Assembly: GCA_035504075.1 (NCBI GenBank)
Contig: DATJSO010000052.1
Coordinates: 1 to 15,697 of the forward strand
DNA length: 15,697 nucleotides
DNA from: DATARH01 sp035504075
Lineage (GTDB): Bacteria; Pseudomonadota; Alphaproteobacteria; ATCC43930; CGMCC-115725
Reading direction: 5' to 3'
The position numbers and the translations under genes are program-made. The notes beneath the pieces are model-generated. The model had not been told where the DNA came from, did not search any database, and saw only the letters and a list, made by a program, of their open reading frames with translations. This document shows, piece by piece, positions 8,725-14,695 of this stretch (positions are counted from its first letter, which is position 1; every line of letters starts with the position of its first letter).

Positions 8725-10118
8725 AGCCGCTCAACCCGATCGTCATATCCGGGTGCGAGGTGCTGCCGCTTGTCGAAGGCGGCAAGGGCATCTCGATCTC
8801 CAACGGCGAAAGCTCGGGTGCCTGGGCCGGCGCCGGCGCCGTCGGCACGTTCTCCGGCGTCAACGCCGACAGCTATAACGAGGCGGGTGAGCCGATCGCG
8901 CAGATCTATTCCGGCCGAACCCGCCGCGAGCGCCACGAGGAACTCGTCGCCTACGCGATCGCCGGCGGCATCGAGCAGGCGCGTGTTGCGCATGAAATGT
9001 CCGGCGGCGGCGGCCGCATCCATATGAACGTGCTGTGGGAGATGGCGGCGGCCGAGCGCGTGCTGCACGGCGTGCTCGAAGGAGCGCGCGGCATCATCCA
9101 CGGCGTCACCTGCGGTGCCGGCATGCCTTACCGCATCGCCGAGATCACGGCCCGCTACGGCGTCCATTATTATCCGATCGTATCGTCCGCCCGCGCCTTT
9201 CGCGCCCTGTGGAAACGCGCCTACCACAAGTTCCGCGACTGGCTCGGCGGCGTCGTCTATGAGGACCCGTGGCTCGCCGGCGGCCATAACGGCATCACCA
9301 ACAGCGAAGATCCGGAACAGCCCGAGCCCGCCTATCCGAGGGTGCGCGAACTGCGCGGCCTGATGAGCGAGTTCGGCCTGGCGCAGACGCCGATTTTCAT
9401 GGCGGGCGGCGTCTGGTATCTGCGCGAATGGGATGACTGGATCGACAATCCCGAACTGGGCCCGGTCGCGTTCCAGTTTGGCACGCGGCCGCTGCTGACG
9501 CGCGAGAGCCCGATCTCCGACGCCTGGAAGCAGAAGCTGCTGACGCTGCAGGAAGGCGACGTGCTGCTCAACCGCTTCAGCCCGACCGGGTTTTTTTCGT
9601 CCGCCGTGCGCAACGACTTCCTGCGCGAACTGGAGAAGCGCGCCGAGCATCAGGTCGCCTACACCGTCGAGCCGATCGGCGAGCACGTCGCACCGTTCCA
9701 TGTCGGCGCCCGCGGCCGCCTCGTCTATCTGACGGCGCATGATCGCGACAGCGCCGAGCGGTGGGTGGCGGCGGGCTTTACCGAGGCGTTGCGCACGCCC
9801 GACGCGACGCTGATCTTCGTGACGCCGAAGAAGGCGCTGGAGATCCGCAACGACCAGATCAGTTGCATGGGCTGTCTCAGCGCCTGCCAGTTCTCCAACT
9901 GGGCGCAGAACGAGCATGCCACGACCGGCAAGAAGGCCGATCCGCGCAGCTTCTGCATCCAGAAGACGCTGCAGGCAATCCGCCACTCCGACGATGTCGA
10001 GTTCCAATTGATGTTCGCCGGGCACAACGCCTACCGCTTTGCGTCCGACCCGTTCTATGCCAATGGATATGTGCCGAGCGTGCGCGAATTGGTCGATCGG
10101 CTGCAAACCGGGGATTGA
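8721..10118 (+). CDS. Nitronate monooxygenase-like flavoprotein with C-terminal Cys motif
   Basis: FMN-binding TIM-barrel oxidoreductase of the 2-nitropropane dioxygenase/nitronate monooxygenase superfamily; the true substrate is unknown. The 465-residue product has GVTCGAGMPYRIAEI, YYPIVSSARAFRALWKR, EDPWLAGGHNG, PIFMAGGVWYL and FQFGTRPLL, which together fit the FMN phosphate-binding part and the active-site GGH region. It is longer than simple members (about 320-360 residues): the C-terminal extension holds Cys382-x2-Cys385-x3-Cys389 (CMGCLSAC) and Cys412 (RSFCIQKTLQ), spaced like an iron-sulfur cluster site. The start is GTG 8721, which gives the conserved beginning MKPLNPIVISG, has AAGGAG (8708-8713) 7 nt upstream, and overlaps the GDPD stop by 4 nt. 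No signal peptide or membrane segment is evident. Confidence 0.85.
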   Translation: MKPLNPIVISGCEVLPLVEGGKGISISNGESSGAWAGAGAVGTFSGVNADSYNEAGEPIAQIYSGRTRRERHEELVAYAIAGGIEQARVAHEMSGGGGRIHMNVLWEMAAAERVLHGVLEGARGIIHGVTCGAGMPYRIAEITARYGVHYYPIVSSARAFRALWKRAYHKFRDWLGGVVYEDPWLAGGHNGITNSEDPEQPEPAYPRVRELRGLMSEFGLAQTPIFMAGGVWYLREWDDWIDNPELGPVAFQFGTRPLLTRESPISDAWKQKLLTLQEGDVLLNRFSPTGFFSSAVRNDFLRELEKRAEHQVAYTVEPIGEHVAPFHVGARGRLVYLTAHDRDSAERWVAAGFTEALRTPDATLIFVTPKKALEIRNDQISCMGCLSACQFSNWAQNEHATTGKKADPRSFCIQKTLQAIRHSDDVEFQLMFAGHNAYRFASDPFYANGYVPSVRELVDRLQTGD

Positions 10119-10150
10119 CAGCACGCCGCTGATTCGTGAAGCTTTTTTTT
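10119..10150 (+). terminator. Possible weak intrinsic terminator after the flavoprotein gene
   Basis: Directly after the flavoprotein stop there is a weak imperfect hairpin (CACG at 10122-10125 with CGTG at 10135-10138), followed 4 nt later by a run of eight T (10143-10150). The T run is the only one of this length in the window; the stem is short, so function is doubtful. Confidence 0.3.
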
Positions 10151-10162
10151 CATGCGTCTCCC

Positions 10163-10177
10163 GCCTATATCATAGGC
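10163..10177 (+). promoter_or_regulatory. Inverted repeat next to the irr start (possible operator or -10 region)
   Basis: GCCTAT-ATC-ATAGGC is a perfect inverted repeat with 6-bp arms and a 3-bp centre, ending one base before the ATG at 10178. It contains TATCAT (10168-10173), one mismatch from the TATAAT -10 consensus; no convincing -35 lies 17 bp upstream. Its sequence is not the known Irr/Fur box, so autoregulation is only a guess. Confidence 0.35.
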
Positions 10178-10597
10178 ATGCAACCCCGGCTCACATCCCT
10201 CACCGCGATGGAACGCTTGCGTGCCGTCGGATTGCGACCGACGCGGCAGCGTCTGGCGCTGGCGCGCCTGTTGTTCAGCGGCGGCGATCGGCATGTGACG
10301 GCCGAGCAACTGCACGGCGAAGCGCTCGCCGCGGCGATCCCGGTATCGCTGGCGACGGTGTACAACACGCTGCATCAATTCACCGATGCCGGCCTGTTGC
10401 GCGAGGTCGTCGTCGAGCCGGGGCGGTCGTATTTCGACACCAACATCAACGATCACCACCATTTCTTCTGGGAGCCGAGCGGCGTGCTGCAAGACATCCC
10501 CGGCGAGGGGGTGGTGGTGAGCGGTCTGCCGCAGCCGCCGCCGGGCGCCGAGATCCGCCGCGTCGAGGTCATCGTCAGGGTGCGCCACGACGGCTAG
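10178..10597 (+). CDS. irr: Irr-type Fur family iron-response regulator
   Basis: DNA-binding regulator of the Fur superfamily; in rhizobia Irr senses haem status and controls haem synthesis and iron genes. The product of about 139 residues has the winged-helix start MERLRAVGLRPTRQRLALARLLF, then DRHVTAEQLHGEA, VSLATVYNTLHQFTDAGLLREV (the recognition helix) and SYFDTNINDHHHFFW. The HHH at residues 93-95 is the histidine cluster of the Irr dimerisation domain, where a second haem site is described in Bradyrhizobium. The N-terminal Cys-Pro haem motif of B. japonicum Irr is absent. The classical Fur CxxC zinc pairs are also absent, which favours Irr over Fur. Start is uncertain: GTG 10136, ATG 10178 and ATG 10208 are in frame; 10178 gives the usual N-terminal length. 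The TAG stop is formed at the junction with the downstream insertion sequence. Confidence 0.85.
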   Translation: MQPRLTSLTAMERLRAVGLRPTRQRLALARLLFSGGDRHVTAEQLHGEALAAAIPVSLATVYNTLHQFTDAGLLREVVVEPGRSYFDTNINDHHHFFWEPSGVLQDIPGEGVVVSGLPQPPPGAEIRRVEVIVRVRHDG

Positions 10598-10624
10598 TGC
10601 ACTGACTTAAACAGAAGATACAGG
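10597..10624. repeat. IS630 left terminal inverted repeat
   Basis: Outer 11 bp (GTGCACTGACT) are identical to the reverse complement of the right end. The following 17 bp match at 11 positions. Confidence 0.85.
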
Positions 10625-11677
10625 AAGTCGGTCGAGTTTGGCGAGGATGAGATCGGCCGGCTTGCTCCACACGAAGGGCTTGGGATCGTCATTGTGTTCC
10701 CGCAGATAGCGGTTGATGGCGGCTTGGAGGTCGGCGATCGAGCGGAAGACGCCTCGGCGGATGCGCTGACGGGTCATTTTAGAGAAGAAGTTTTCTACGG
10801 CATTGAGCCAGGATCCGGAGGTCGGGGTGAAGTGGAACACCCAACGCGGGTGGCGGGCAAGCCAGGCCCTGACGTTGGGATGTTTGTGGGTGGCGTAATT
10901 GTCGAGGACGGCGTGCACCAGCTTGCCGGCCGGTACGGCGCGCTCGACGCTGTTGAGGAAGCGGATGAACTCCTGATGGGTGTGGCGCTGCATGCAGCGG
11001 CCGTGCACGACGCCGTCGAGGGTGTTGAGGGCGGCGAACAGGGTGGTGGTGCCGTGCCGCTTGTAATCATGCGTCATGGTTCCGCATTTGCCGGGCTTTA
11101 TTGGCAGTCCCGGCTGGGTCCGGTCGAGCGCCTGGATCTGCGATTTCTCGTCGATCGACAGCACCACCGCGTGGGCCGGCGGATGCATGTAGAGGCCGAC
11201 GATATCCTCGACCTTTTCGGCCAACGCCGGGTCGGTGGACCGTTTGAAGGTGCGCACCCGGTGCGGCTGCAGGCGGTTGGCCTGCCAGATGCGCTGCACC
11301 GAATAGAGCGAGAGCCCGACCGTCTTGGCCATGGCGCGGCCCGTCCAGTGGGTCATCTCGCCGGGCGGTTCGCCGCAGGTCAGCGCCAAGACCTTTTTGA
11401 CGGTCTCGATCGGCACCGGCTTTTTGCCCGGCGGCCGGGTCTTGTCATGCAACAGACCATCGACGCCGGCCTCGGCATAGCGCCGCTGCCAGCGCCACAC
11501 CGCCGGACGACTCACGCCGATGCGGCTGGCGACTTGCAACACCGGCAGCCTTTCGGCGGAGAGCAGAACGATGCGGGCGCGCTGCGCATGTTTCAGCAGC
11601 CGGTTGCGATCTCCCAAGACCGCCTCCAGCCGGGCACGATCCTCGTCGCTGACGAGGACACAAAGCTCCTGAGCCAT
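10607..11677 (-). CDS. IS630 family transposase
   Basis: DDE transposase that moves the surrounding element. The 356-residue product begins with a helix-turn-helix region (residues about 20-65: KHAQRARIVLLSAE, VASRIGVSRPAVWRWQRRY), a second HTH-like part (WTGRAMAKTVGLSLYSVQRIW), then the catalytic core: Asp176 in LSIDEKSQIQ, Asp259 in AVLDNYATHKHP, and Glu295 in GSWLNAVENFFSKM, 35 residues after Asp259, the family spacing. The frame is intact, so the protein may be active. ATG 11677 (MAQELCV) is preferred; an in-frame GTG at 11683 is possible. The stop falls inside the left terminal repeat. Transcription is opposite to all other genes here and converges with irr. Confidence 0.95.
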   Translation of the reverse strand: MAQELCVLVSDEDRARLEAVLGDRNRLLKHAQRARIVLLSAERLPVLQVASRIGVSRPAVWRWQRRYAEAGVDGLLHDKTRPPGKKPVPIETVKKVLALTCGEPPGEMTHWTGRAMAKTVGLSLYSVQRIWQANRLQPHRVRTFKRSTDPALAEKVEDIVGLYMHPPAHAVVLSIDEKSQIQALDRTQPGLPIKPGKCGTMTHDYKRHGTTTLFAALNTLDGVVHGRCMQRHTHQEFIRFLNSVERAVPAGKLVHAVLDNYATHKHPNVRAWLARHPRWVFHFTPTSGSWLNAVENFFSKMTRQRIRRGVFRSIADLQAAINRYLREHNDDPKPFVWSKPADLILAKLDRLPVSSV

Positions 11678-11702
11678 GAGCACACGCTATCATTCCACGA
11701 CG

Positions 11703-11730
11703 CGTGAATCATCTGAGTCAGTCAGTGCAC
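11703..11730. repeat. IS630 right terminal inverted repeat
   Basis: Ends in AGTCAGTGCAC directly before the flanking TA, and is the imperfect inverted copy of the left end. Confidence 0.85.
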
Positions 11731-11802
11731 TAGGTCGCGCGACCCCCGGCCGAACCGATTGCGCGAAATGCAGGCGCCAGTTTGGAATTTTTCTGATCTG
11801 AG

Positions 11803-11832
11803 TTGACACCGGCCCCGTGCCTGATCTCTAAT
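11803..11832 (+). promoter_or_regulatory. Sigma70-like promoter for the DUF1800-DUF1501-NHL unit
   Basis: TTGACA (11803-11808, perfect -35) and TCTAAT (11827-11832, 4 of 6 to TATAAT) are separated by 18 bp. Transcription would start near 11839. It lies outside the IS, so it probably belongs to the downstream genes. Confidence 0.55.
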
Positions 11833-11980
11833 CACGGCATCGGGTTGGCTTGGCCCGTTCCGAATGCACCGAGAGTCGGATGTTCCGCACATCGCGCGAC
11901 CGCAGGCGCAGCCGAGGGTGACCCGGCCGGGCGGCTCGCGTGCGCCCGCATCGGGCAGCTGATAGGTTTTCTGTTCCCGT

Positions 11981-11989
11981 GGGAGGAGG
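11981..11989 (+). promoter_or_regulatory. Strong ribosome-binding site of the DUF1800 gene
   Basis: GGGAGGAGG lies 7 nt before ATG 11997 and decides this start over in-frame codons further upstream. Confidence 0.8.
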
Positions 11990-11996
11990 CCGAATA

Positions 11997-13400
11997 ATGG
12001 CATACCAAGACGACATCGCTCTGATGGCTCACCTGATGCGGCGTGCCGGTTTTGGAGCGACCCGAGACGAACTTGAGGCGCGCGTCGCCAAGGGCTACGA
12101 GGCGACCGTCGAGGAACTGCTCAATCCCGAAGCGCAGCCGCGCGCCGACGACTATGCGCTGTTGCGTTATCAGCCGGCGGCGCTGCTGCCGGGCGGTCAG
12201 CCGCCGATGGGCAACGTCAACTGGCTCTATCACCTCGTCAACACGAAGCGGCCGCTGGAAGAAAAGATGGCGCTGTTCTGGCACCATGTTTTCGCCACCG
12301 GCAACTCCAAAGTCGACAATTACGACCAGCTGTTGGAGCAGATCGAGCTGTTCCGCGAGCACGGCATGGGCAATTACCGCGAGCTGTTGTCGATCGTGTC
12401 GCACAATCCGACGATGATGTTCTGGCTCGACAACAATCAGAACCATGGCACCGCGGTCAACGAGAACTGGGGTCGCGAGCTGCTGGAACTATTCAGCCTC
12501 GGCGCCGGCAACTACACCGAGGTCGATGTCCGTGAAGCCTCGCGCGCGTTCACCGGCTGGACCTTCGAAACCAAGATCCCGCGCCTGCCTTACGGCCGCT
12601 TCCCCTGGAAGTTCGAGTACCGGCCCGAGGACCACGACGACACCGAAAAGGTGTTCCTCGGCCATAAGGGGCGGTTCAACGGCGAAGACATTCTGGACAT
12701 CGTGGTGCAGCAGCCGGCATGCGGCAAATTCATTTGCCGGCATCTATACAATTTCTTCGTCGCCGACGAACCGCAGGTGCCGGCCTGGCCGATCGAAGCG
12801 CCGAAGAACCAGCAGGCGATCGACGAGATGGTCGCGGCATTCCGTGATTCGAAATTCGACATCCGCGCGGTGTTGCGCCTCGTGTTCAACGCCGAGTGGT
12901 TCAAGGACGCCCGCTTCCAGCACGTCAAATCGCCGGCCGAGGTCGTTGTCGGCACGCTGCGCTTTGTCGGCGGCTATGAAATTCCAAAGCCGGGCTACGG
13001 CGAATTGTCGATGAATACGGCTTATATGGGCCAGGACCTGTTGAACCCGCCATCGGTTGAAGGCTGGCATACCGGCAAGGAGTGGATCAACAGCGGCTCG
13101 CTGATGGCGCGCATCAACTTCATGGCCGAGCAGATCGGCAACACGTCGGCCCCCGGCGTGCGCGGCATTGTCGACAGGCTGAAGGCGAAGGGCTCGCTGA
13201 GCCCCGAACAGCTGGTCGATGGCTGCCTCGATCTGCTAGGCCCGGTCGAAGTCAGCGCCGAGACCAAGCAGCAGCTGCTGTCGCAGGCGAACGAATGGGG
13301 CCAGATCTCCTGGAGCAACGGCGGCTCGGATGCTTCCGACCAGCATGTCGGCCAGATGCTGCAGCTGATCGTCGCCACCCGCGAGTATCAATTCGCCTGA
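11997..13400 (+). CDS. DUF1800 domain-containing protein
   Basis: Function unknown. The 467-residue product has the family blocks in order: LMRRAGFGATRDELE at the N-terminus, EKMALFWHHVFATGNSKV (FWHHVFATG at 94-102), WLDNNQN and NENWGRELLELFSLGAGNYTE, VREASRAFTGW, FICRHLYNFFV, FDIRAVLRLVFNAEWF, KSPAEVVVGTLR, LLNPPSVEGWHTGKEWINSGSLMARINF. The conserved histidines, acidic residues and ELLELFSLG motif are present. DUF1800 genes are typically next to DUF1501 genes, as here. Many family members have a secretion signal; this one starts MAYQDDIALMAHL with neither signal peptide nor twin-arginine motif, so it is probably cytoplasmic. It has a strong ribosome-binding site and a promoter of its own, and is followed by DUF1501 after a 43-nt gap. 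Confidence 0.93.
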   Translation: MAYQDDIALMAHLMRRAGFGATRDELEARVAKGYEATVEELLNPEAQPRADDYALLRYQPAALLPGGQPPMGNVNWLYHLVNTKRPLEEKMALFWHHVFATGNSKVDNYDQLLEQIELFREHGMGNYRELLSIVSHNPTMMFWLDNNQNHGTAVNENWGRELLELFSLGAGNYTEVDVREASRAFTGWTFETKIPRLPYGRFPWKFEYRPEDHDDTEKVFLGHKGRFNGEDILDIVVQQPACGKFICRHLYNFFVADEPQVPAWPIEAPKNQQAIDEMVAAFRDSKFDIRAVLRLVFNAEWFKDARFQHVKSPAEVVVGTLRFVGGYEIPKPGYGELSMNTAYMGQDLLNPPSVEGWHTGKEWINSGSLMARINFMAEQIGNTSAPGVRGIVDRLKAKGSLSPEQLVDGCLDLLGPVEVSAETKQQLLSQANEWGQISWSNGGSDASDQHVGQMLQLIVATREYQFA

Positions 13401-13428
13401 TCGTCGCGGCTTATCGCACATCGTTAAG

Positions 13429-13435
13429 AAGGAGG
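13429..13435 (+). promoter_or_regulatory. Strong ribosome-binding site of the DUF1501 gene
   Basis: AAGGAGG, a near-perfect Shine-Dalgarno, ends 8 nt before ATG 13444 and fixes that start. Confidence 0.85.
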
Positions 13436-13443
13436 AACGCATT

Positions 13444-14568
13444 ATGGCAAACACCGACCCGTGCGTCGTCGTGTTGCAGTTGACCGGCGGCAACGACTAC
13501 CTGAATTCGATGATCCCCTATAACAACCCGCTCTACCGGGACAACCGGCCGGCGGTTGGGATTCCCGACAACAACATCATCCATCTCGACGCCACCTACG
13601 GCATTCCCGACTACATGGCGCCGATGAAGAAGTTCTGGGACGAGGGCAAGCTGGCGATCTGCCACGGCGTCGGTTTTAAGGATTCGCCGCGCTCGCATTT
13701 CCGGGCGATGGACATCTGGCACACCTGCGAGCCCGAAAAAGTCGGCACCGAGGGCTGGCTCGGGCGGGTTGCACGCGAGTTCGATCCGAAGAAAGAGAAC
13801 GTCGTGCAGGTCGTCAGCATGGGGCCGAGCCTGCCGCGTTCGCTGGTTTGCCCCGGCGTGCCGGTCGCCTGCGTTGCCGGGCCGCTGGAGCGGTACGGGT
13901 TCCTGCCGCAGGTGCAGGGGAATGAGCGGGCCCATGTGCTCGATCGTTTCGCCAAAATGTACAGCCCGGCGATCGGCACCGGCCCGGTCATGGACTATCT
14001 GAGCGAGACCGCCATCGATTCGCTGAAAGGCGAAGACATCATCAAGGTCGCGCCGGAGAAATATTCCTCGACCGTGCAGTACCCGAACACGCCGATCGCC
14101 CGCAAGCTGAAGGGCATTGCGCAGGTGCACATCGCCGAGATCGGCAGCCGCATCTTCTATTGCGACCACTCGACGTTCGACACGCATGCCGGCCAGAACC
14201 CGGCGCACGGCAATCTGTGGAGTGCGGTAAGCCAGGGCATCGAGTCGTTCTTCGCCGATCTGCGCGAGCACAACAAATCCGACAACGTCATCATGCTGCT
14301 GTTCTCGGAGTTCGGGCGGCGCGTGCACGACAATGGCTCGGGCACTGACCACGGCGCCGGCGGCGTCGCGTTTGTGCTCGGCGAAAAGGTCAAGGGCGGT
14401 CATTACGGCGAGATGCCGTCGATGAAGGCGGAACATCTGGTGCAGGGCGATCTGAACCCGAACATGGATTTCCGCAGCGTCTATTCGACGATGCTCGACA
14501 AGTGGCTGCACCTCAATCCGGCGCCGATCGTCAACGGCACGTTTGAACAGCCGGCCTTCCTGCAGTAG
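13444..14568 (+). CDS. DUF1501 domain-containing protein
   Basis: Member of a family related to alkaline phosphatases and sulfatases; no reaction is established. The 374-residue product begins MANTDPCVVVLQLTGGNDYLNS, where GGND (15-18) is the first metal-site-like motif. It continues with CHGVGFKDSPRSHFRAMDIW, then DHSTFDTHAGQNPAHG (Asp241, His242, Asp246, His248), LFSEFGRR (Glu289) and GTDHGAGGVAFVLG (Asp302, His303), the residues expected to form the metal centre. All appear intact. DUF1501 proteins very often carry an N-terminal twin-arginine signal; here the conserved domain starts almost at residue 1 with no signal, so cytoplasmic location is likely. The start is fixed by AAGGAGG. It follows the DUF1800 gene, the usual partner, and precedes an NHL-repeat gene. 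Confidence 0.93.
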   Translation: MANTDPCVVVLQLTGGNDYLNSMIPYNNPLYRDNRPAVGIPDNNIIHLDATYGIPDYMAPMKKFWDEGKLAICHGVGFKDSPRSHFRAMDIWHTCEPEKVGTEGWLGRVAREFDPKKENVVQVVSMGPSLPRSLVCPGVPVACVAGPLERYGFLPQVQGNERAHVLDRFAKMYSPAIGTGPVMDYLSETAIDSLKGEDIIKVAPEKYSSTVQYPNTPIARKLKGIAQVHIAEIGSRIFYCDHSTFDTHAGQNPAHGNLWSAVSQGIESFFADLREHNKSDNVIMLLFSEFGRRVHDNGSGTDHGAGGVAFVLGEKVKGGHYGEMPSMKAEHLVQGDLNPNMDFRSVYSTMLDKWLHLNPAPIVNGTFEQPAFLQ

Positions 14569-14589
14569 CGGCGGGTCGGCAGGCCGCTT

Positions 14590-14618
14590 GCCTCTCCCCG
14601 CCTGCCGCGGGGGGAGGC
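14590..14618 (+). other. Strong GC-rich hairpin between DUF1501 and NHL genes
   Basis: GCCTCTCCCCGC and GCGGGGGGAGGC form a 12-bp stem (11 Watson-Crick pairs and one G-T) with loop CTGCC. No T run follows, so it is more likely a Rho-independent-like stem lacking its tail, an mRNA processing or stability element, or part of an intergenic repeat. Confidence 0.7.
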
Positions 14619-14642
14619 ACGACCGCTACGACAGGAATGACG

Positions 14643-14663
14643 CCTTCCGCAGGCCGCGGAAGG
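14643..14663 (+). other. Second hairpin before the NHL gene
   Basis: CCTTCCGC and GCGGAAGG form an 8-bp perfect stem with a 5-nt loop (AGGCC), 22 nt before the NHL gene's ribosome-binding site. Confidence 0.6.
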
Positions 14664-14684
14664 TCAACGGGAACGACTTTGCAT

Positions 14685-14692
14685 AGGAGGGA
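14685..14692 (+). promoter_or_regulatory. Strong ribosome-binding site of the NHL-repeat gene
   Basis: AGGAGGGA, with GGAGG ending 5 nt before ATG 14696, fixes the start. Confidence 0.8.
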
Positions 14693-14695
14693 ACG

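Larger units (their letters stand above)
10597..11730 (-). mobile_element. IS630-family insertion sequence, complete
   Basis: A 1134-bp element bounded by inverted ends: GTGCACTGACT at 10597-10607 and its reverse complement at 11720-11730. The ends stay similar for about 28 bp (22 of 28 positions match). Each end is flanked by TA (10595-10596 and 11731-11732), the target duplication expected for IS630. It carries one transposase on the minus strand that fills most of it. Restoring one TA joins CGACGGC to TAGGTCGCG, showing the uninterrupted site. Confidence 0.9.
11733..11996 (+). other. Non-coding stretch between the IS and the DUF1800 gene
   Basis: No convincing gene is seen in these 264 nt; the small frames here lack codon pattern or motifs. 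It starts with the perfect palindrome GGTCGCGCGACC (11733-11744), which lay directly after the irr stop before the IS inserted. A sigma70-like promoter sits at 11803-11832, leaving a transcribed leader of roughly 160 nt before the DUF1800 gene. I recognise no riboswitch or other named RNA in the leader. Confidence 0.6.

Noticed and set aside
10115..10120. TTGACA as a -35 for irr
   Set aside because: It overlaps the flavoprotein stop and no -10-like hexamer lies 16-18 bp downstream (the sequence there is GAAGCT).
8568..10124. Minus-strand frame of 518 codons opposite the flavoprotein
   Set aside because: Antisense shadow; the + strand product has clear FMN-barrel motifs.
10694..11707. Plus-strand frame of 337 codons within the IS
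   Set aside because: It is the complement of the transposase, which has the intact DDE triad; the plus-strand translation has no recognisable motif.
11839..11996. Riboswitch in the DUF1800 leader
   Set aside because: The leader is long enough, but I see none of the conserved boxes of a known riboswitch class.
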